NCBI GenBank assembly: GCA_039630445.1
Contig: JBCNVA010000013.1
Span: forward strand, 1-39,395
Length of the DNA: 39,395 nucleotides
Source: HRBIN15 sp039630445
Lineage (GTDB): Bacteria; Armatimonadota; Fimbriimonadia; Fimbriimonadales; GBS-DC
Reading direction: 5' to 3'
Shown here: positions 16,412-24,682 of the stretch, one piece after another
Layout of the letters: every line of letters starts with the position of its first letter
Numbering within the stretch: the first letter of the stretch is position 1
Program-made: the position numbers and the translations under genes
Notes under the pieces: generated by a model
Told to the model about the DNA's origin: nothing
Database searches by the model: none
Seen by the model: the letters and a program-made list of their open reading frames with translations, nothing else

Positions 16412-17644
16412 TTATGGGCTTGCCTGCGAAAAGATCGACGAGAAGTAGCCTGTGTAGAAACTGATCAGAATAATCAGCACAAGGAGGGCAACCAGCAGGT
16501 AGACCACGACCCCGAAGATGTAGCCCGCCTGATGCGAGCGTACCTTGCCCTCCTCCTCATAATATTCTGCAACTTTGTCCATCATAAAGCCCAGCTCGCC
16601 CGTGTTCTCGCCCGTGGCGACCATATCCATCACCATCTGGGGCAGCACGCGCGATTCGCGTAGGCTCTGTGTGATGCTGATGCCCGCCTCGATCTTGGAT
16701 GCGGCAGGCTTGAGCTGGCTGGCGAGATACTCATTCCCGCAGGTGTCCGCCGCGATGCGAATCGCTTGGGACAGAGGCAGCCCTGCGTTATAGAGGGCGC
16801 TGAGCGCACGCCCGAACCGCGCCAACGCCAGCTGGCGAAGGGTGAACCCTATCCAAGGGATAGAGACCGTCACCAGCCCCCAGAGCCAGCGGAAGGTCTG
16901 GGCACGCATCGCCAGTCGAAACGCGAACCACAACACCGCCAGCGTAATGAGCAAGGTAGTCAGCACCGTAGTGGCGAAACTCGCCAGCGATTCGGTGAGC
17001 GGGCTGCCCCCCGTATGCCCCGGAAAGCGCAGCACCAAGCTCGGCGCCATCAGGATCGGGATAATCAGCACCAGTACCACCTTCGGGTAGAAGGTCACGC
17101 GGCTGAGCAGGCGACGCAACTCCAGTTCGTTCTCCAGATAATCTGCGATCTGGCGCAGGCTCTGCTCCAGCACACCGCCCGATTCGCCCACACGGATCAT
17201 CGCGCGAATGATGGGCGAAAAGAGCGCAGGATGGCGGTCGAAGGCATCGCCGAGGCGCTCGCCCGCCAGCACACGGTCGCGAATGTCCAAAATCGCACGG
17301 CGCAAGCGGGGATGACGCCGCTGATTGCCCAGCGTATCCAGCGCCTGATAGATGGGCACACCCGCATTCAGCATCGTTGCCAGCTGGCGGAAAAAGAAGG
17401 CTAACTCCTTCAGAGGCGCGCCGCCAAACAGCGGTGGGGCTGTGCTGCGCGACTCCTCTACAGGCGCGCGCACCTCGGGGCGAGCCGAACCTGAAGGGGG
17501 TGATTCGGACACCGCGTAAAGTTCCAGCAGCCAGTAGCCCTGCGCCCGTATCTGGTTAGTTGCCTCCAGGCGCGAGGCGGCTTGCACCGTGCCCTGTACC
17601 TCCTGACCATCAGGACCCCGCGCCACATAGCGGAAAGTTGCCAT
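16412..17644 (-). CDS. pilC: Type II secretion/type IV pilus inner-membrane protein (GspF/PilC family)
   Basis: Polytopic inner-membrane platform protein of type IV pili or type II secretion, 410 residues, the usual length. The N-terminus (MATFRYVARGPDGQEVQGTV) and two repeated T2SF domains (about 77-200 and about 280-400), each with FFRQLATMLNAGVPI- or FGRALSALYNAGLPL-type helices, are diagnostic. Three membrane segments are seen (about 180-200, 230-250, 380-400). A Pro/Ser-rich linker lies at 48-70. It has its own promoter (17654-17682) placed so close that the mRNA would be leaderless. No other pil or gsp genes are in the window apart from the J-domain gene behind it. Confidence 0.93.
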   Translation of the reverse strand: MATFRYVARGPDGQEVQGTVQAASRLEATNQIRAQGYWLLELYAVSESPPSGSARPEVRAPVEESRSTAPPLFGGAPLKELAFFFRQLATMLNAGVPIYQALDTLGNQRRHPRLRRAILDIRDRVLAGERLGDAFDRHPALFSPIIRAMIRVGESGGVLEQSLRQIADYLENELELRRLLSRVTFYPKVVLVLIIPILMAPSLVLRFPGHTGGSPLTESLASFATTVLTTLLITLAVLWFAFRLAMRAQTFRWLWGLVTVSIPWIGFTLRQLALARFGRALSALYNAGLPLSQAIRIAADTCGNEYLASQLKPAASKIEAGISITQSLRESRVLPQMVMDMVATGENTGELGFMMDKVAEYYEEEGKVRSHQAGYIFGVVVYLLVALLVLIILISFYTGYFSSIFSQASP

Positions 17645-17653
17645 GTCGATTCA

Positions 17654-17682
17654 ATTGTACCCTTGCGAGATAATGGGTACAA
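17654..17682 (-). promoter_or_regulatory. Sigma70-type promoter of pilC, leaderless
   Basis: On the minus strand: TTGTAC, 17-bp spacer, TACAAT. The -10 ends 9 nt before the ATG at 17644, so the transcript would start 2-3 nt before the start codon. No ribosome binding site fits. Confidence 0.75.
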
Positions 17683-17685
17683 GCA

Positions 17686-18930
17686 CTACGCCTCGCCAGC
17701 CCCTACAGGTTCACCCTCTACCGCTTCCAGCGGCGGTAGCGTCAGGCGCTCACGCAGCCGATCCACCGCGTGCTGCCAAGGGCGTACCGTCTCATCGTCC
17801 GCCCCGTAAAAGATGACGCGCTCGATGAAAGCGTTCTCCCCATGTAGATACTCACTGAGGGTGTCGACAAGCACCTGCGCGAAGGTTTCGCGATCCAAGC
17901 CATCCTCCCAAGTCGGTACGGGCAGCAGCAGCGTGCGCATCGCCTGCTGATGGGCTAATTCGAGCGCGGCAAGCGTGGCACGGCGCAGGGTCTCCGCCTC
18001 CACAGGGGTCTCCTCGTCATGAATGGCTAAATGCACCACCCATCGGATGGGCAGATTGCCACCTGGAGTGTAGGTCGCTTCGCCCAACCGAATGGGCGCT
18101 GCCTCCTGCATCTTGCGCTGAAGCGTGCGCCCACCGAACCGATTCAAAGGTTCACCTAGCGTAGAAATAGGCACAAATTCGGCACCCCGCACGAACATGC
18201 CGATCACGCTCAGTTTCGGGTCGGTGAAGTGCCACAGACCCTCCGCAGGGATATGCAGCCAGCCGGGCTTTTTGCGCAGCCAGCCGACGGGCGGCGACTC
18301 CTCCACATGCAGCACGGTGTGGCGCACTCGCAGCATATACGGATAGGGTTCAAAGCCCGATTCGGCAATCCAGCCCAGAATCTGGCGGTACGCCCAGGCG
18401 TTCGTTGGCTCAAAGCAGAGCAAGCGGATATGGCGGATGGTCTCAGGGCGATGGTGGGCGATCGCTTCGGCGATTGTCCATGCGGTCTCCTCAGCAACGG
18501 CGCGGCGCAGGTCGGGCGTGTAGTCGGCGATTGCAACAGTTTGGGCGTTCAGCTCCGCCGCTTTCTCCAGGGCAGTGCGCAACGCCTCGCGTTGCAGGGC
18601 GGCGTTCGTGGTGGTCTGCTCATCAAAGATGTTCACATGCAGAATCTTTTTGAACCGAGTGCGCCCGCCGCTGGTGATGGCAACGCCTTGGGGCGGTAGC
18701 GGCGCATGGCGCACCGCCTCGTCCTCTACTAAATTGAACGCCGCCAGATCGCGCACCTGCTTGCGCACCCCCGTCACCATGCGCAGGGTCTGATCGGAGG
18801 CTAAAATCAGCACATCGGCATAGAGGCGGTGCAAACTGGTGTGCGCGAAGCCGTAGAGTTCAACGGTCGCGCCCCCAATCTCGTAGCGTGCAATCGGTGC
18901 CATCCGTGTCAGCCAGGGGTGTTGCTGCAT
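17686..18930 (-). CDS. Protein with two tandem macro-like domains
   Basis: A 414-residue soluble protein. The first half (about 25-175) follows the macro-domain order: ADVLILASDQTLRMVTGV (ADP-ribose-loop region), then GVAITSGGRTRFKKILHVNIF, then a helix of the LxxALxxAxELN type. The second half (about 240-395) repeats the order with GAEFVPISTLGEPLNRFGG, TPGGNLPIRWVVHLAIHD, LRRATLAALELA and TLLLPVPTWEDG. Macro domains bind or hydrolyse ADP-ribose and its derivatives. The NAAN and GxG residues of canonical macro domains are only partly kept, so binding and catalysis are uncertain. GGAGG precedes the ATG, and a TATAAT box (18954-18959) offers an own promoter. It follows an ANTAR regulator on the same strand. 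Confidence 0.6.
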   Translation of the reverse strand: MQQHPWLTRMAPIARYEIGGATVELYGFAHTSLHRLYADVLILASDQTLRMVTGVRKQVRDLAAFNLVEDEAVRHAPLPPQGVAITSGGRTRFKKILHVNIFDEQTTTNAALQREALRTALEKAAELNAQTVAIADYTPDLRRAVAEETAWTIAEAIAHHRPETIRHIRLLCFEPTNAWAYRQILGWIAESGFEPYPYMLRVRHTVLHVEESPPVGWLRKKPGWLHIPAEGLWHFTDPKLSVIGMFVRGAEFVPISTLGEPLNRFGGRTLQRKMQEAAPIRLGEATYTPGGNLPIRWVVHLAIHDEETPVEAETLRRATLAALELAHQQAMRTLLLPVPTWEDGLDRETFAQVLVDTLSEYLHGENAFIERVIFYGADDETVRPWQHAVDRLRERLTLPPLEAVEGEPVGAGEA

Positions 18931-18953
18931 CGTCGATGCCTCCTTTGGAAGAG

Positions 18954-18959
18954 ATTATA
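18954..18959 (-). promoter_or_regulatory. -10 box for the macro-like gene
   Basis: TATAAT on the minus strand, 23 nt before the ATG, in the 46-nt gap after the ANTAR gene. The leader would hold AAAGGAGG. No convincing -35. Confidence 0.45.
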
Positions 18960-18976
18960 CCCTCATAGAAGTAGGC

Positions 18977-19564
18977 TTATTCATTTGGTTGAACCTGATG
19001 GGCGAGCAGGATGGCTTCGGCAACTTCCGCCAAGCTTTTGCCTGTGCTTTCAGCAGCGGCTTGCAGGCGTCGGAACGCCTCCGCCTCCGACAAATTAAGC
19101 TGCTCCATCAGCAAGCGCTTGGCACGCCCGATTTGGCGCCGCGCCTGCATCTCCTGTTGCAAGTTCACCAGCTGCTGCTCGATGGCACGCAGCTCACGGA
19201 AGCGACTGACCGCGATTTGGATAGCGGGCGCGAGGTCTGCCTCACGGAAAGGCTTCACCAGGTAAGCGATGGCGCCTGCACGGTCTGCTCCCTCGATCAT
19301 CGCTGGCTCGCTGTACGCGGTCAGGATCAACACGGGCGCCAACCGCTCTTTAGAGAGCTGCTGTGCCAGCTCGATGCCGTTCATACCGGGCATCATGATG
19401 TCGACAATCGCGAGGTCGGGCTTTAGCGTGCGGGCAAGCTGCAGCGCGGTCTCGCCGTTATCCGCCTCGCCTATCACGGTATGCCCCATCGATTCGAGCA
19501 TCGCTCGCAAGTCCATGCGGATTACAGGCTCGTCATCCACAATCAGCACGCGGTACTGATTCAT
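18977..19564 (-). CDS. ANTAR-type response regulator (AmiR/NasR-like antiterminator)
   Basis: A 195-residue two-domain regulator. The receiver domain (1-120) has the acidic pair D10-D11, the phosphoacceptor D55 in DLAIVDIMMPG, LILTAY and YLVKPF. A coiled linker leads to an ANTAR domain (about 130-190; RRQIGRAKRLLMEQLNLSEAEAFRRL). ANTAR proteins bind tandem hairpins in nascent RNA and prevent termination, usually after phosphorylation by a histidine kinase. No kinase gene lies nearby. I chose the start at 19564 (AGGTGA site) because it gives the exact receiver N-terminus. The gap to nif3 is 4 nt, so it is co-transcribed with nif3. Confidence 0.93.
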   Translation of the reverse strand: MNQYRVLIVDDEPVIRMDLRAMLESMGHTVIGEADNGETALQLARTLKPDLAIVDIMMPGMNGIELAQQLSKERLAPVLILTAYSEPAMIEGADRAGAIAYLVKPFREADLAPAIQIAVSRFRELRAIEQQLVNLQQEMQARRQIGRAKRLLMEQLNLSEAEAFRRLQAAAESTGKSLAEVAEAILLAHQVQPNE

Positions 19565-19568
19565 CAGC

Positions 19569-20678
19569 TCACCTCGTCTGAAGGGTAGTATCGGGCAGAC
19601 CTTCCCACAGTACCTCCACCTGCTGGCTGGGCAGCTGTTCACGCAGGCGCTGGGCAAGGGCGCGTACACCAGGCAGCTCCGTCTCACGATGTCCGCCTTC
19701 GAATAGCACCAGATCCCGCGCCCAGGCTTCCCATGTGTGGTGATGGCGCACCTCGCCCGTGAGCAGGGCGTCCACATGCGCGGCGCACGCCTCGCGCAGA
19801 TATTCGCTCCCCGAACCACCAATCACCGCCAGCGTGCGCACAATCGCGCCCGGCTTGCCATAAAGGCGCACATGGGGATTGCCCAACCGTTCCGCCAGAT
19901 AGTCGCGTAGCGCATCAGCACGCATCGGGCGCGGCAATCGCCCCACACGCCCTAATGGGTAGACCTGCGGCGTATGCAGCGGGTAGACATCGTAGGCGAC
20001 CTCCTCGTAGGGGTGCGTCTGCAGCATCGCCCGGATCACCGCCTGCAGCCGATGCGCGGGCACAAGCACCTCTAAGCGCATCTCGTCGGCATGCTCACGC
20101 CGCCCAACAGTGCCCTGATAGGGCGTTGCGCCCGGCTGCGGTTCGTAAGTGCCTGTGCCGGGGTGATAGAACGCACACCGCCGATATAGCCCGATCTCGC
20201 CCGCGCCCTCCGCTGCCATCCGATCCAGCACTGCATCCAGATGCGCTGGTGGCACGAAGGTCACTACTTTAAACTGCGGCACCTGCGCCCCCGATCCGAA
20301 GGGACGCACCTCCTCCAGCCCGACCTGCTCCGCCAGCGCATCGTTAATGCCTCCGGAAGCGCAATCCCAGTTGGTGTGCACCGCAATATATGCCATTTGC
20401 TTGGCGCACAGCTGCTGCACCGCGCTGCCGACGGGATCGTCAAAATCGATCTTGCTGAGAGGGCGATAAATCAGCGGGTGGTGTGTGATGAGCAGCTGGC
20501 AATTGTGATAGATGGCTTTGGTCACGGTGCGTGGGTCGGCGTCCAGTGCAACGAAGATACGCTCCACCTCCAGCTCAGGTGAGCCGATTTGCAACCCTAC
20601 GGGATCGCCTGGCAGCGCGAACGCCGACGGCGCTATCTGTTCCAGCACCCTCAACACATCCTGCACCCGAATCGCCAT
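19569..20678 (-). CDS. Nif3-like dinuclear metal-centre protein (YqfO type)
   Basis: A 369-residue member of the Nif3/DUF34 family. The metal site motifs are THHPLIYRP at the N-terminal domain and EVRHHHTWEA plus EGGHRETE at the C-terminal one. An inserted middle domain (about 125-235; FKVVTFVPPAHLDAVLDRM, HPYEEVAYDVYPL) is the PII-like insert of the long YqfO form. Proposed roles include GTP cyclohydrolase-like or nucleotide hydrolase activity, but the biochemical role is unsettled. TACAAT (20688-20693) lies 9 nt before the ATG with no ribosome site, so it is probably leaderless. First gene of nif3-ANTAR. Confidence 0.93.
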   Translation of the reverse strand: MAIRVQDVLRVLEQIAPSAFALPGDPVGLQIGSPELEVERIFVALDADPRTVTKAIYHNCQLLITHHPLIYRPLSKIDFDDPVGSAVQQLCAKQMAYIAVHTNWDCASGGINDALAEQVGLEEVRPFGSGAQVPQFKVVTFVPPAHLDAVLDRMAAEGAGEIGLYRRCAFYHPGTGTYEPQPGATPYQGTVGRREHADEMRLEVLVPAHRLQAVIRAMLQTHPYEEVAYDVYPLHTPQVYPLGRVGRLPRPMRADALRDYLAERLGNPHVRLYGKPGAIVRTLAVIGGSGSEYLREACAAHVDALLTGEVRHHHTWEAWARDLVLFEGGHRETELPGVRALAQRLREQLPSQQVEVLWEGLPDTTLQTR

Positions 20679-20687
20679 CGAAAGCAG

Positions 20688-20693
20688 ATTGTA
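20688..20693 (-). promoter_or_regulatory. -10 box of nif3, leaderless
   Basis: TACAAT on the minus strand ends 9 nt before the ATG at 20678. No clear -35. It is divergent from the promoter of the next gene. Confidence 0.55.
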
Positions 20694-20746
20694 CCCCGAT
20701 AGCAACAGCCCAGACCTGATGGGTGTTATGCGATTGATGCATGGGG

Positions 20747-20752
20747 TATACT
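20747..20752 (+). promoter_or_regulatory. -10 box of the coiled-coil membrane gene
   Basis: TATACT, with the weak -35 candidate TGTTAT at 20724-20729 (17-bp spacer). The leader of about 33 nt carries GGAGGAGGG before ATG 20792. Confidence 0.45.
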
Positions 20753-20791
20753 GTACTTGTGGCGCCCTGAGGGCGTCTGGAGGAGGGCACG

Positions 20792-22645
20792 ATGGCGACT
20801 GTTGGCGCGTTGCAATTGATGGATATGTTGCGCCCGTATCGGCGGCGGGTGCGCTGGTTGTTGATGTGGCGTTGGGGGGCACTCGGTGGCTTCATCGGCA
20901 CGCTGGCGGCGATCGGACTCGATGCGCTGGACTGGCTCGCTGTGCTGAGTGTGCCGCTCTGGTGGCTGGCAGCCAGCATCCTGATTGGTGTGCTGATGGG
21001 CTGTTTGTACGCGCTGTCCAGCCCCTTGCCTGCGCCTGCCTTAGCCCAGCTGATTGACCGTCGGGGACAGCTGAAAGACCGCCTGCAGACCGCGCTGGAG
21101 CATACCGAAGGCAGCCACCTCTTTGACCGCCCCCTGATTGAGGACGCGACGAGCGCCCTACTGCATACACGCCCCGCCGAACTGTTCCAGTTCCGACTGG
21201 GCTTGTGGCACGGGCTGTTCGCGCTTGCGCTCGTCGCCTTGCTGGGCTTCCATTTCATGCCACAAATCTTGGCGATTGTCAGCAAGGAGCGGCGCGAGCA
21301 GCAGCAACAGGTGAGGCAAGTCGCTACCCAGATCGAGCAGGTCGCCAAGCCCATCCTCGAACGCGCCAAAAAGCCCGACGCGACCGAACTGGAGAAGCGC
21401 ATCGCCCGCAACATTGAGCTTTACAACCGACGCGCCAAACAGGGACGCATGAGCAAGCAGGAGGCGCTCCTGCGCTACAACAAACTGCTGGAGGAGGCGC
21501 GTAAACTGGAACAGCAAAACCAGCGCAAGCTGGAGCAGACCGCCCAGCAAGCGGCTACTGCCAGCGAACAGCTCAAGCAGCTTACCCAGAAAAAACAGCA
21601 GCAACTGAACCAACTGGAGCGCGAGCTGCAAGCTGAACTGCAGGCACTCCAGCGCCAGCTGCAGACAGGCAAAGACAGTCAAGGCAACTCCCTCAACGCG
21701 GAGCAGCGTGCCAGCCTCCAGAACCAGCTCCGCTCGCTGCAGGCAACCCTGCAGGCGCTGCGCAATCCTACCGCTGCCAACCTGCAGAGCCAGATGAGCG
21801 AGCTGCAACGCCAGATTAGCGAACTGCAGCGCCAACTCCAGTCGGGGCGCGACTCAAAAGGCATCCCGCTCAGCAAAGAGGCACGCAAGGCGCTGGAACA
21901 GCAACTCCAGCAACTCCAGAAGCAGCTGCGCGCCCTGCAACTCTCTGAGCAGGCACGCGAGTTCCTGCGCAAACTGATGAACGACCCTAACTTCATCGAG
22001 GCGATGCGACGCCTGCAGGAGCTGGCGAAAAAGTGCCAGCAAGCGGGTCAAACCCAAAATCAGCAGCAGCGCCAGCTCACCCAAGAGGAGATCGAGCGCA
22101 TGGCGCGTGAGCTGGAGAAGCGACTGGAGGAGCTGGCGAAGCGCTACAGTAACGACGAGCAGATCCGCGAGCTGGCGAAACAGATTCTGGAGCAGGTCAA
22201 AAAGATGAAGGAACTCAGCCAGTGCAACAGCGCATGCGCTGGCATGTGCATGGGCGGCATGGGCTTCGGGCAGAACGCGGGAGGTCTCATGCGAGGTCCC
22301 GGAGGCGCTATACCCGGAATGGGCTTTAAGGGTTCTGGCAGTGCGTGGGATAAGAGCGAATACATCGGTCAGCCTGAAATGTTCAATCAGGGCACGAAGC
22401 AGCCTGAACTCAAAATCCCGATGAAGAACACCCCGATTGCTGGGCAGCCGCCCCTGTTGCCCGGTCCGGCCGAGTATGAGGATTACGAAGCGCCGCCGAC
22501 GCCTGGCGACAGCAGCGTGCCCCTCACCCAAGTGCTGCCCAGCTACCAGAAAAAGGCGGAGCAGGCGCTGGATAAGCAGAACATCCCGCCCGCCGAACGC
22601 AAGCGCGTCAAACGCTACTTCGAATCGCTCAATACTGGCAAGTAG
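20792..22645 (+). CDS. Membrane-anchored long coiled-coil protein (DUF4175-like)
   Basis: A 617-residue protein. Two adjacent membrane segments (about 24-75) and a third (about 132-152) are followed by a Gln/Leu/Arg-rich helix-forming region (about 165-480) of nearly pure coiled coil. Next is a Gly/Met-rich stretch with a few cysteines (CNSACAGMCMGGMGFG, about 476-491) and a Pro-rich part. The closing block (VPLTQVLPSYQKKAEQAL...IPPAERKRVKRYF) is typical of proteins found beside MoxR/DUF58/VWA operons in several phyla, usually labelled DUF4175-like. The molecular function is not known. It has a strong ribosome site (GGAGGAGGG). The next gene starts 23 nt later. Confidence 0.6.
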   Translation: MATVGALQLMDMLRPYRRRVRWLLMWRWGALGGFIGTLAAIGLDALDWLAVLSVPLWWLAASILIGVLMGCLYALSSPLPAPALAQLIDRRGQLKDRLQTALEHTEGSHLFDRPLIEDATSALLHTRPAELFQFRLGLWHGLFALALVALLGFHFMPQILAIVSKERREQQQQVRQVATQIEQVAKPILERAKKPDATELEKRIARNIELYNRRAKQGRMSKQEALLRYNKLLEEARKLEQQNQRKLEQTAQQAATASEQLKQLTQKKQQQLNQLERELQAELQALQRQLQTGKDSQGNSLNAEQRASLQNQLRSLQATLQALRNPTAANLQSQMSELQRQISELQRQLQSGRDSKGIPLSKEARKALEQQLQQLQKQLRALQLSEQAREFLRKLMNDPNFIEAMRRLQELAKKCQQAGQTQNQQQRQLTQEEIERMARELEKRLEELAKRYSNDEQIRELAKQILEQVKKMKELSQCNSACAGMCMGGMGFGQNAGGLMRGPGGAIPGMGFKGSGSAWDKSEYIGQPEMFNQGTKQPELKIPMKNTPIAGQPPLLPGPAEYEDYEAPPTPGDSSVPLTQVLPSYQKKAEQALDKQNIPPAERKRVKRYFESLNTGK

Positions 22646-22668
22646 CTGCCGATAATATAACTAAGGCA

Positions 22669-23940
22669 GTGGCGGAGCAGATTCAAGTACGGTCACTTAG
22701 CTCGGCGTTCGAGGCGGCGCGTGTGCGGATAACCGACACCCGGCGCGAACCGTTAGCCTGCAAGCATCCCGACGCCCAATTCCCCTATCCGGGCGAGACG
22801 TTCGGTATCGCCTATCCCCTGAGCGTGCCCGAATTCGGGCGCGTCTACCTCTGGGCGGACGGCAAGGGCTACACCAGCCGCACACATGAACTGCTGCTGG
22901 AGCGCGAGCTGGCAACCTGCCGCTACCAGCGCAGCTTGGAGTTTATCAAGCAGTATCAGCGCAAGGGGGTTCCGCTTGCCGAACTGCTGGCACGCCTCGA
23001 CGCCGCGAAACCGCCCGCCCAGCCTGAGGGCGAACCGCTGCTAAAAAGCCTTCGGGAGAGCCTGTTGGCAGGGGAGGAAGCTGCGCTTGCTGTCGCCCGA
23101 TTCCGTCTGGGGCGCATCGGCTGGCGCGAGGCGTTCCTCTGGGGTGTCGTGCTGACCGACCCGGCGATCCCTGTGCAACCGCTGCATCCGCCCTTCAATC
23201 AGCTGAGCCTCTCGATGGCACAGCAGTCGCCTGAAGCGTGGGAGTCTGTCGTCCAGCAGGCGCAGCAGGAGCGATTGCTTGTTCGTGGCGAATCGATTCT
23301 CACGGCAGAGTTCGTTCAGCGGGCGGTGGAGTCGTCTCAGCTTCTGCAGGAAAGCCTGACGAGCCGTTTGCGCGACGCCCTCAGCCTCTATCGAGGGCGC
23401 ATCCGCTACTGGGAGATTCTCTCTGACCTGCCCGACAGTCTGCACCTGCTGGCTGAGGAGCATAAAGCCACCGCGTCGATGGTTGCCACGCTGTGCGAGG
23501 CGGCGCGCGCCGTCGATTTCGGCATCGTGCGCTTGTTAGGGGTCCGCTATAGCCTGCACCACCCGCGCGCCGCCTTTGACCTGCTGGATCGCCTCGTGGA
23601 GAGTGGGGTTCCGTTCGAAGGCGTGAATCTGCACCTCTACTGGCACGATTTCGACCTGTTGGACTTCGATTTTGTGGTGGAGCATTATGGCGAGCTGGGC
23701 AAGCCGCTCCATCTGACCCTGCATCTGCCGCCCACAGACCCACATCAGGCAGGCGACTTTTTCTGGCGGGCGCCCATCAGCGAAGCCGTGCAGGCGGACT
23801 GGCTGCTGCATACTCTTATCATCGCTCTCAGCAAGCCCTTCATAGTAGGCGTGCAGGTTGGGCTTGACTCGCTTGCGGAGTCCACCATTCAGCGTATGCG
23901 GGAGCAGCATCAGGCGTGGAAACAGGGTAGAACCCCTTGA
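22669..23940 (+). CDS. Degenerate GH10-like TIM-barrel protein
   Basis: A 423-residue protein starting at GTG 22669. The C-terminal half (about 240-410) reads like a family-10 glycoside hydrolase: RIRYWEILSDLPDSL where xylanases have WDVVNE, KATASMVATLCEAAR, GVPFEGVNLHLYWHDFD (GIxxQxH region), GKPLHLTLHLPP where the nucleophile motif ITELD is expected, and a final IVGVQVGLDSL strand. Both catalytic glutamates appear replaced. The N-terminal part (about 30-110) contains GETFGIAYPLSVPEFGRVYLWADGKGY and may be a carbohydrate-binding-like module. There is no signal peptide. A TATAAC (22656-22661) ends 7 nt before the GTG, so a leaderless internal transcript is possible. Probably a pseudoenzyme; the assignment is tentative. 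Confidence 0.5.
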   Translation: MAEQIQVRSLSSAFEAARVRITDTRREPLACKHPDAQFPYPGETFGIAYPLSVPEFGRVYLWADGKGYTSRTHELLLERELATCRYQRSLEFIKQYQRKGVPLAELLARLDAAKPPAQPEGEPLLKSLRESLLAGEEAALAVARFRLGRIGWREAFLWGVVLTDPAIPVQPLHPPFNQLSLSMAQQSPEAWESVVQQAQQERLLVRGESILTAEFVQRAVESSQLLQESLTSRLRDALSLYRGRIRYWEILSDLPDSLHLLAEEHKATASMVATLCEAARAVDFGIVRLLGVRYSLHHPRAAFDLLDRLVESGVPFEGVNLHLYWHDFDLLDFDFVVEHYGELGKPLHLTLHLPPTDPHQAGDFFWRAPISEAVQADWLLHTLIIALSKPFIVGVQVGLDSLAESTIQRMREQHQAWKQGRTP

Positions 23941-23965
23941 CAAACCGCGATTTACATGGTATACT
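23937..23965 (+). promoter_or_regulatory. Near-consensus sigma70 promoter of infC-rpmI-rplT-pheS
   Basis: TTGACA (perfect), 17-bp spacer, TATACT (5/6). The -35 box overlaps the stop codon of the preceding gene. Transcription would start near 23972, giving a leader of about 36 nt before infC with GAGGGTGA as ribosome site. Confidence 0.9.
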
Positions 23966-24007
23966 CTTGGGTACACTAAAACCGAACAAAGTGAGGGTGA
24001 GCCAGCT

Positions 24008-24682
24008 ATCCAGAGGGAACTGAGGGTCAACAATCGGATCCGCGCCAAAGAGGTGCGCGTTATCGACGAGAACGGGAAGCAAATCGGAATCATGCACATT
24101 CGCCGCGCCCTGAAAATTGCTCAGGAGCGCGGTCTCGACCTGGTAGAAGTGGCGCCTAACGCGAATCCGCCCGTGTGTCGCATTCTGGACTACGGGCGGT
24201 ATCGCTACGAGCAGGAGAAACTCGCCAAAGAGTCGAAGCGCAAGCACAAGCCGGCAGGGGTCAAAACCATTCGCCTGCGCCCCAGCACAGGCGCACACGA
24301 CATCGAGACCAAGGTGCGCAATGCGCGCGAGTTCCTGCAGGATGGCGATAAGGTAAAATTTATCGTCATTTTCCGCAGTCGGGAGATTGGACGCCCGCAG
24401 ATGGCGGAGGCACTGCTCCAAAAAGTTGCCGACGCCCTGCGACTCGAAGGCACAATTGAACGCCCACCAACGCTGGAAGGGCGACAGATGGTGATGGTGC
24501 TGGCACCGCGCAAGAAGCCAGCCCGCCCCGAACCCGCCCGTGCAGAGGGAGGCACGCACCATGCCAAAGATGAAGACGAGCAAGACCGCCGCCAAGCGGT
24601 TCAAACGGACAGCGACGGGCAAACTGATGCACAAGAAAGCAGGGAACAGCCACCTGTTCCTGAGCAAATCGCCCGCGCGTAA
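24008..24682 (+). CDS. infC: Translation initiation factor IF-3, probable ATC start
   Basis: Binds the 30S subunit and controls start-codon fidelity. The core is about 170 residues, as usual: ELRVNNRIRAKEVRVI at the N-terminus, VEVAPNANPPVCRILDYGRY, and the closing EGRQMVMVLAPRKK. Downstream of the promoter there is no in-frame ATG, GTG or TTG before the core. The ATC at 24008 lies 7 nt after GAGGGTGA and gives a normal N-terminus (IQRELRVN). infC of other bacteria uses AUU, AUC or AUA for autocontrol, so ATC is the best choice. A 54-residue hydrophilic tail follows the core, and its reading frame overlaps rpmI by 122 nt. Confidence 0.93.
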   Translation: MQRELRVNNRIRAKEVRVIDENGKQIGIMHIRRALKIAQERGLDLVEVAPNANPPVCRILDYGRYRYEQEKLAKESKRKHKPAGVKTIRLRPSTGAHDIETKVRNAREFLQDGDKVKFIVIFRSREIGRPQMAEALLQKVADALRLEGTIERPPTLEGRQMVMVLAPRKKPARPEPARAEGGTHHAKDEDEQDRRQAVQTDSDGQTDAQESREQPPVPEQIARA

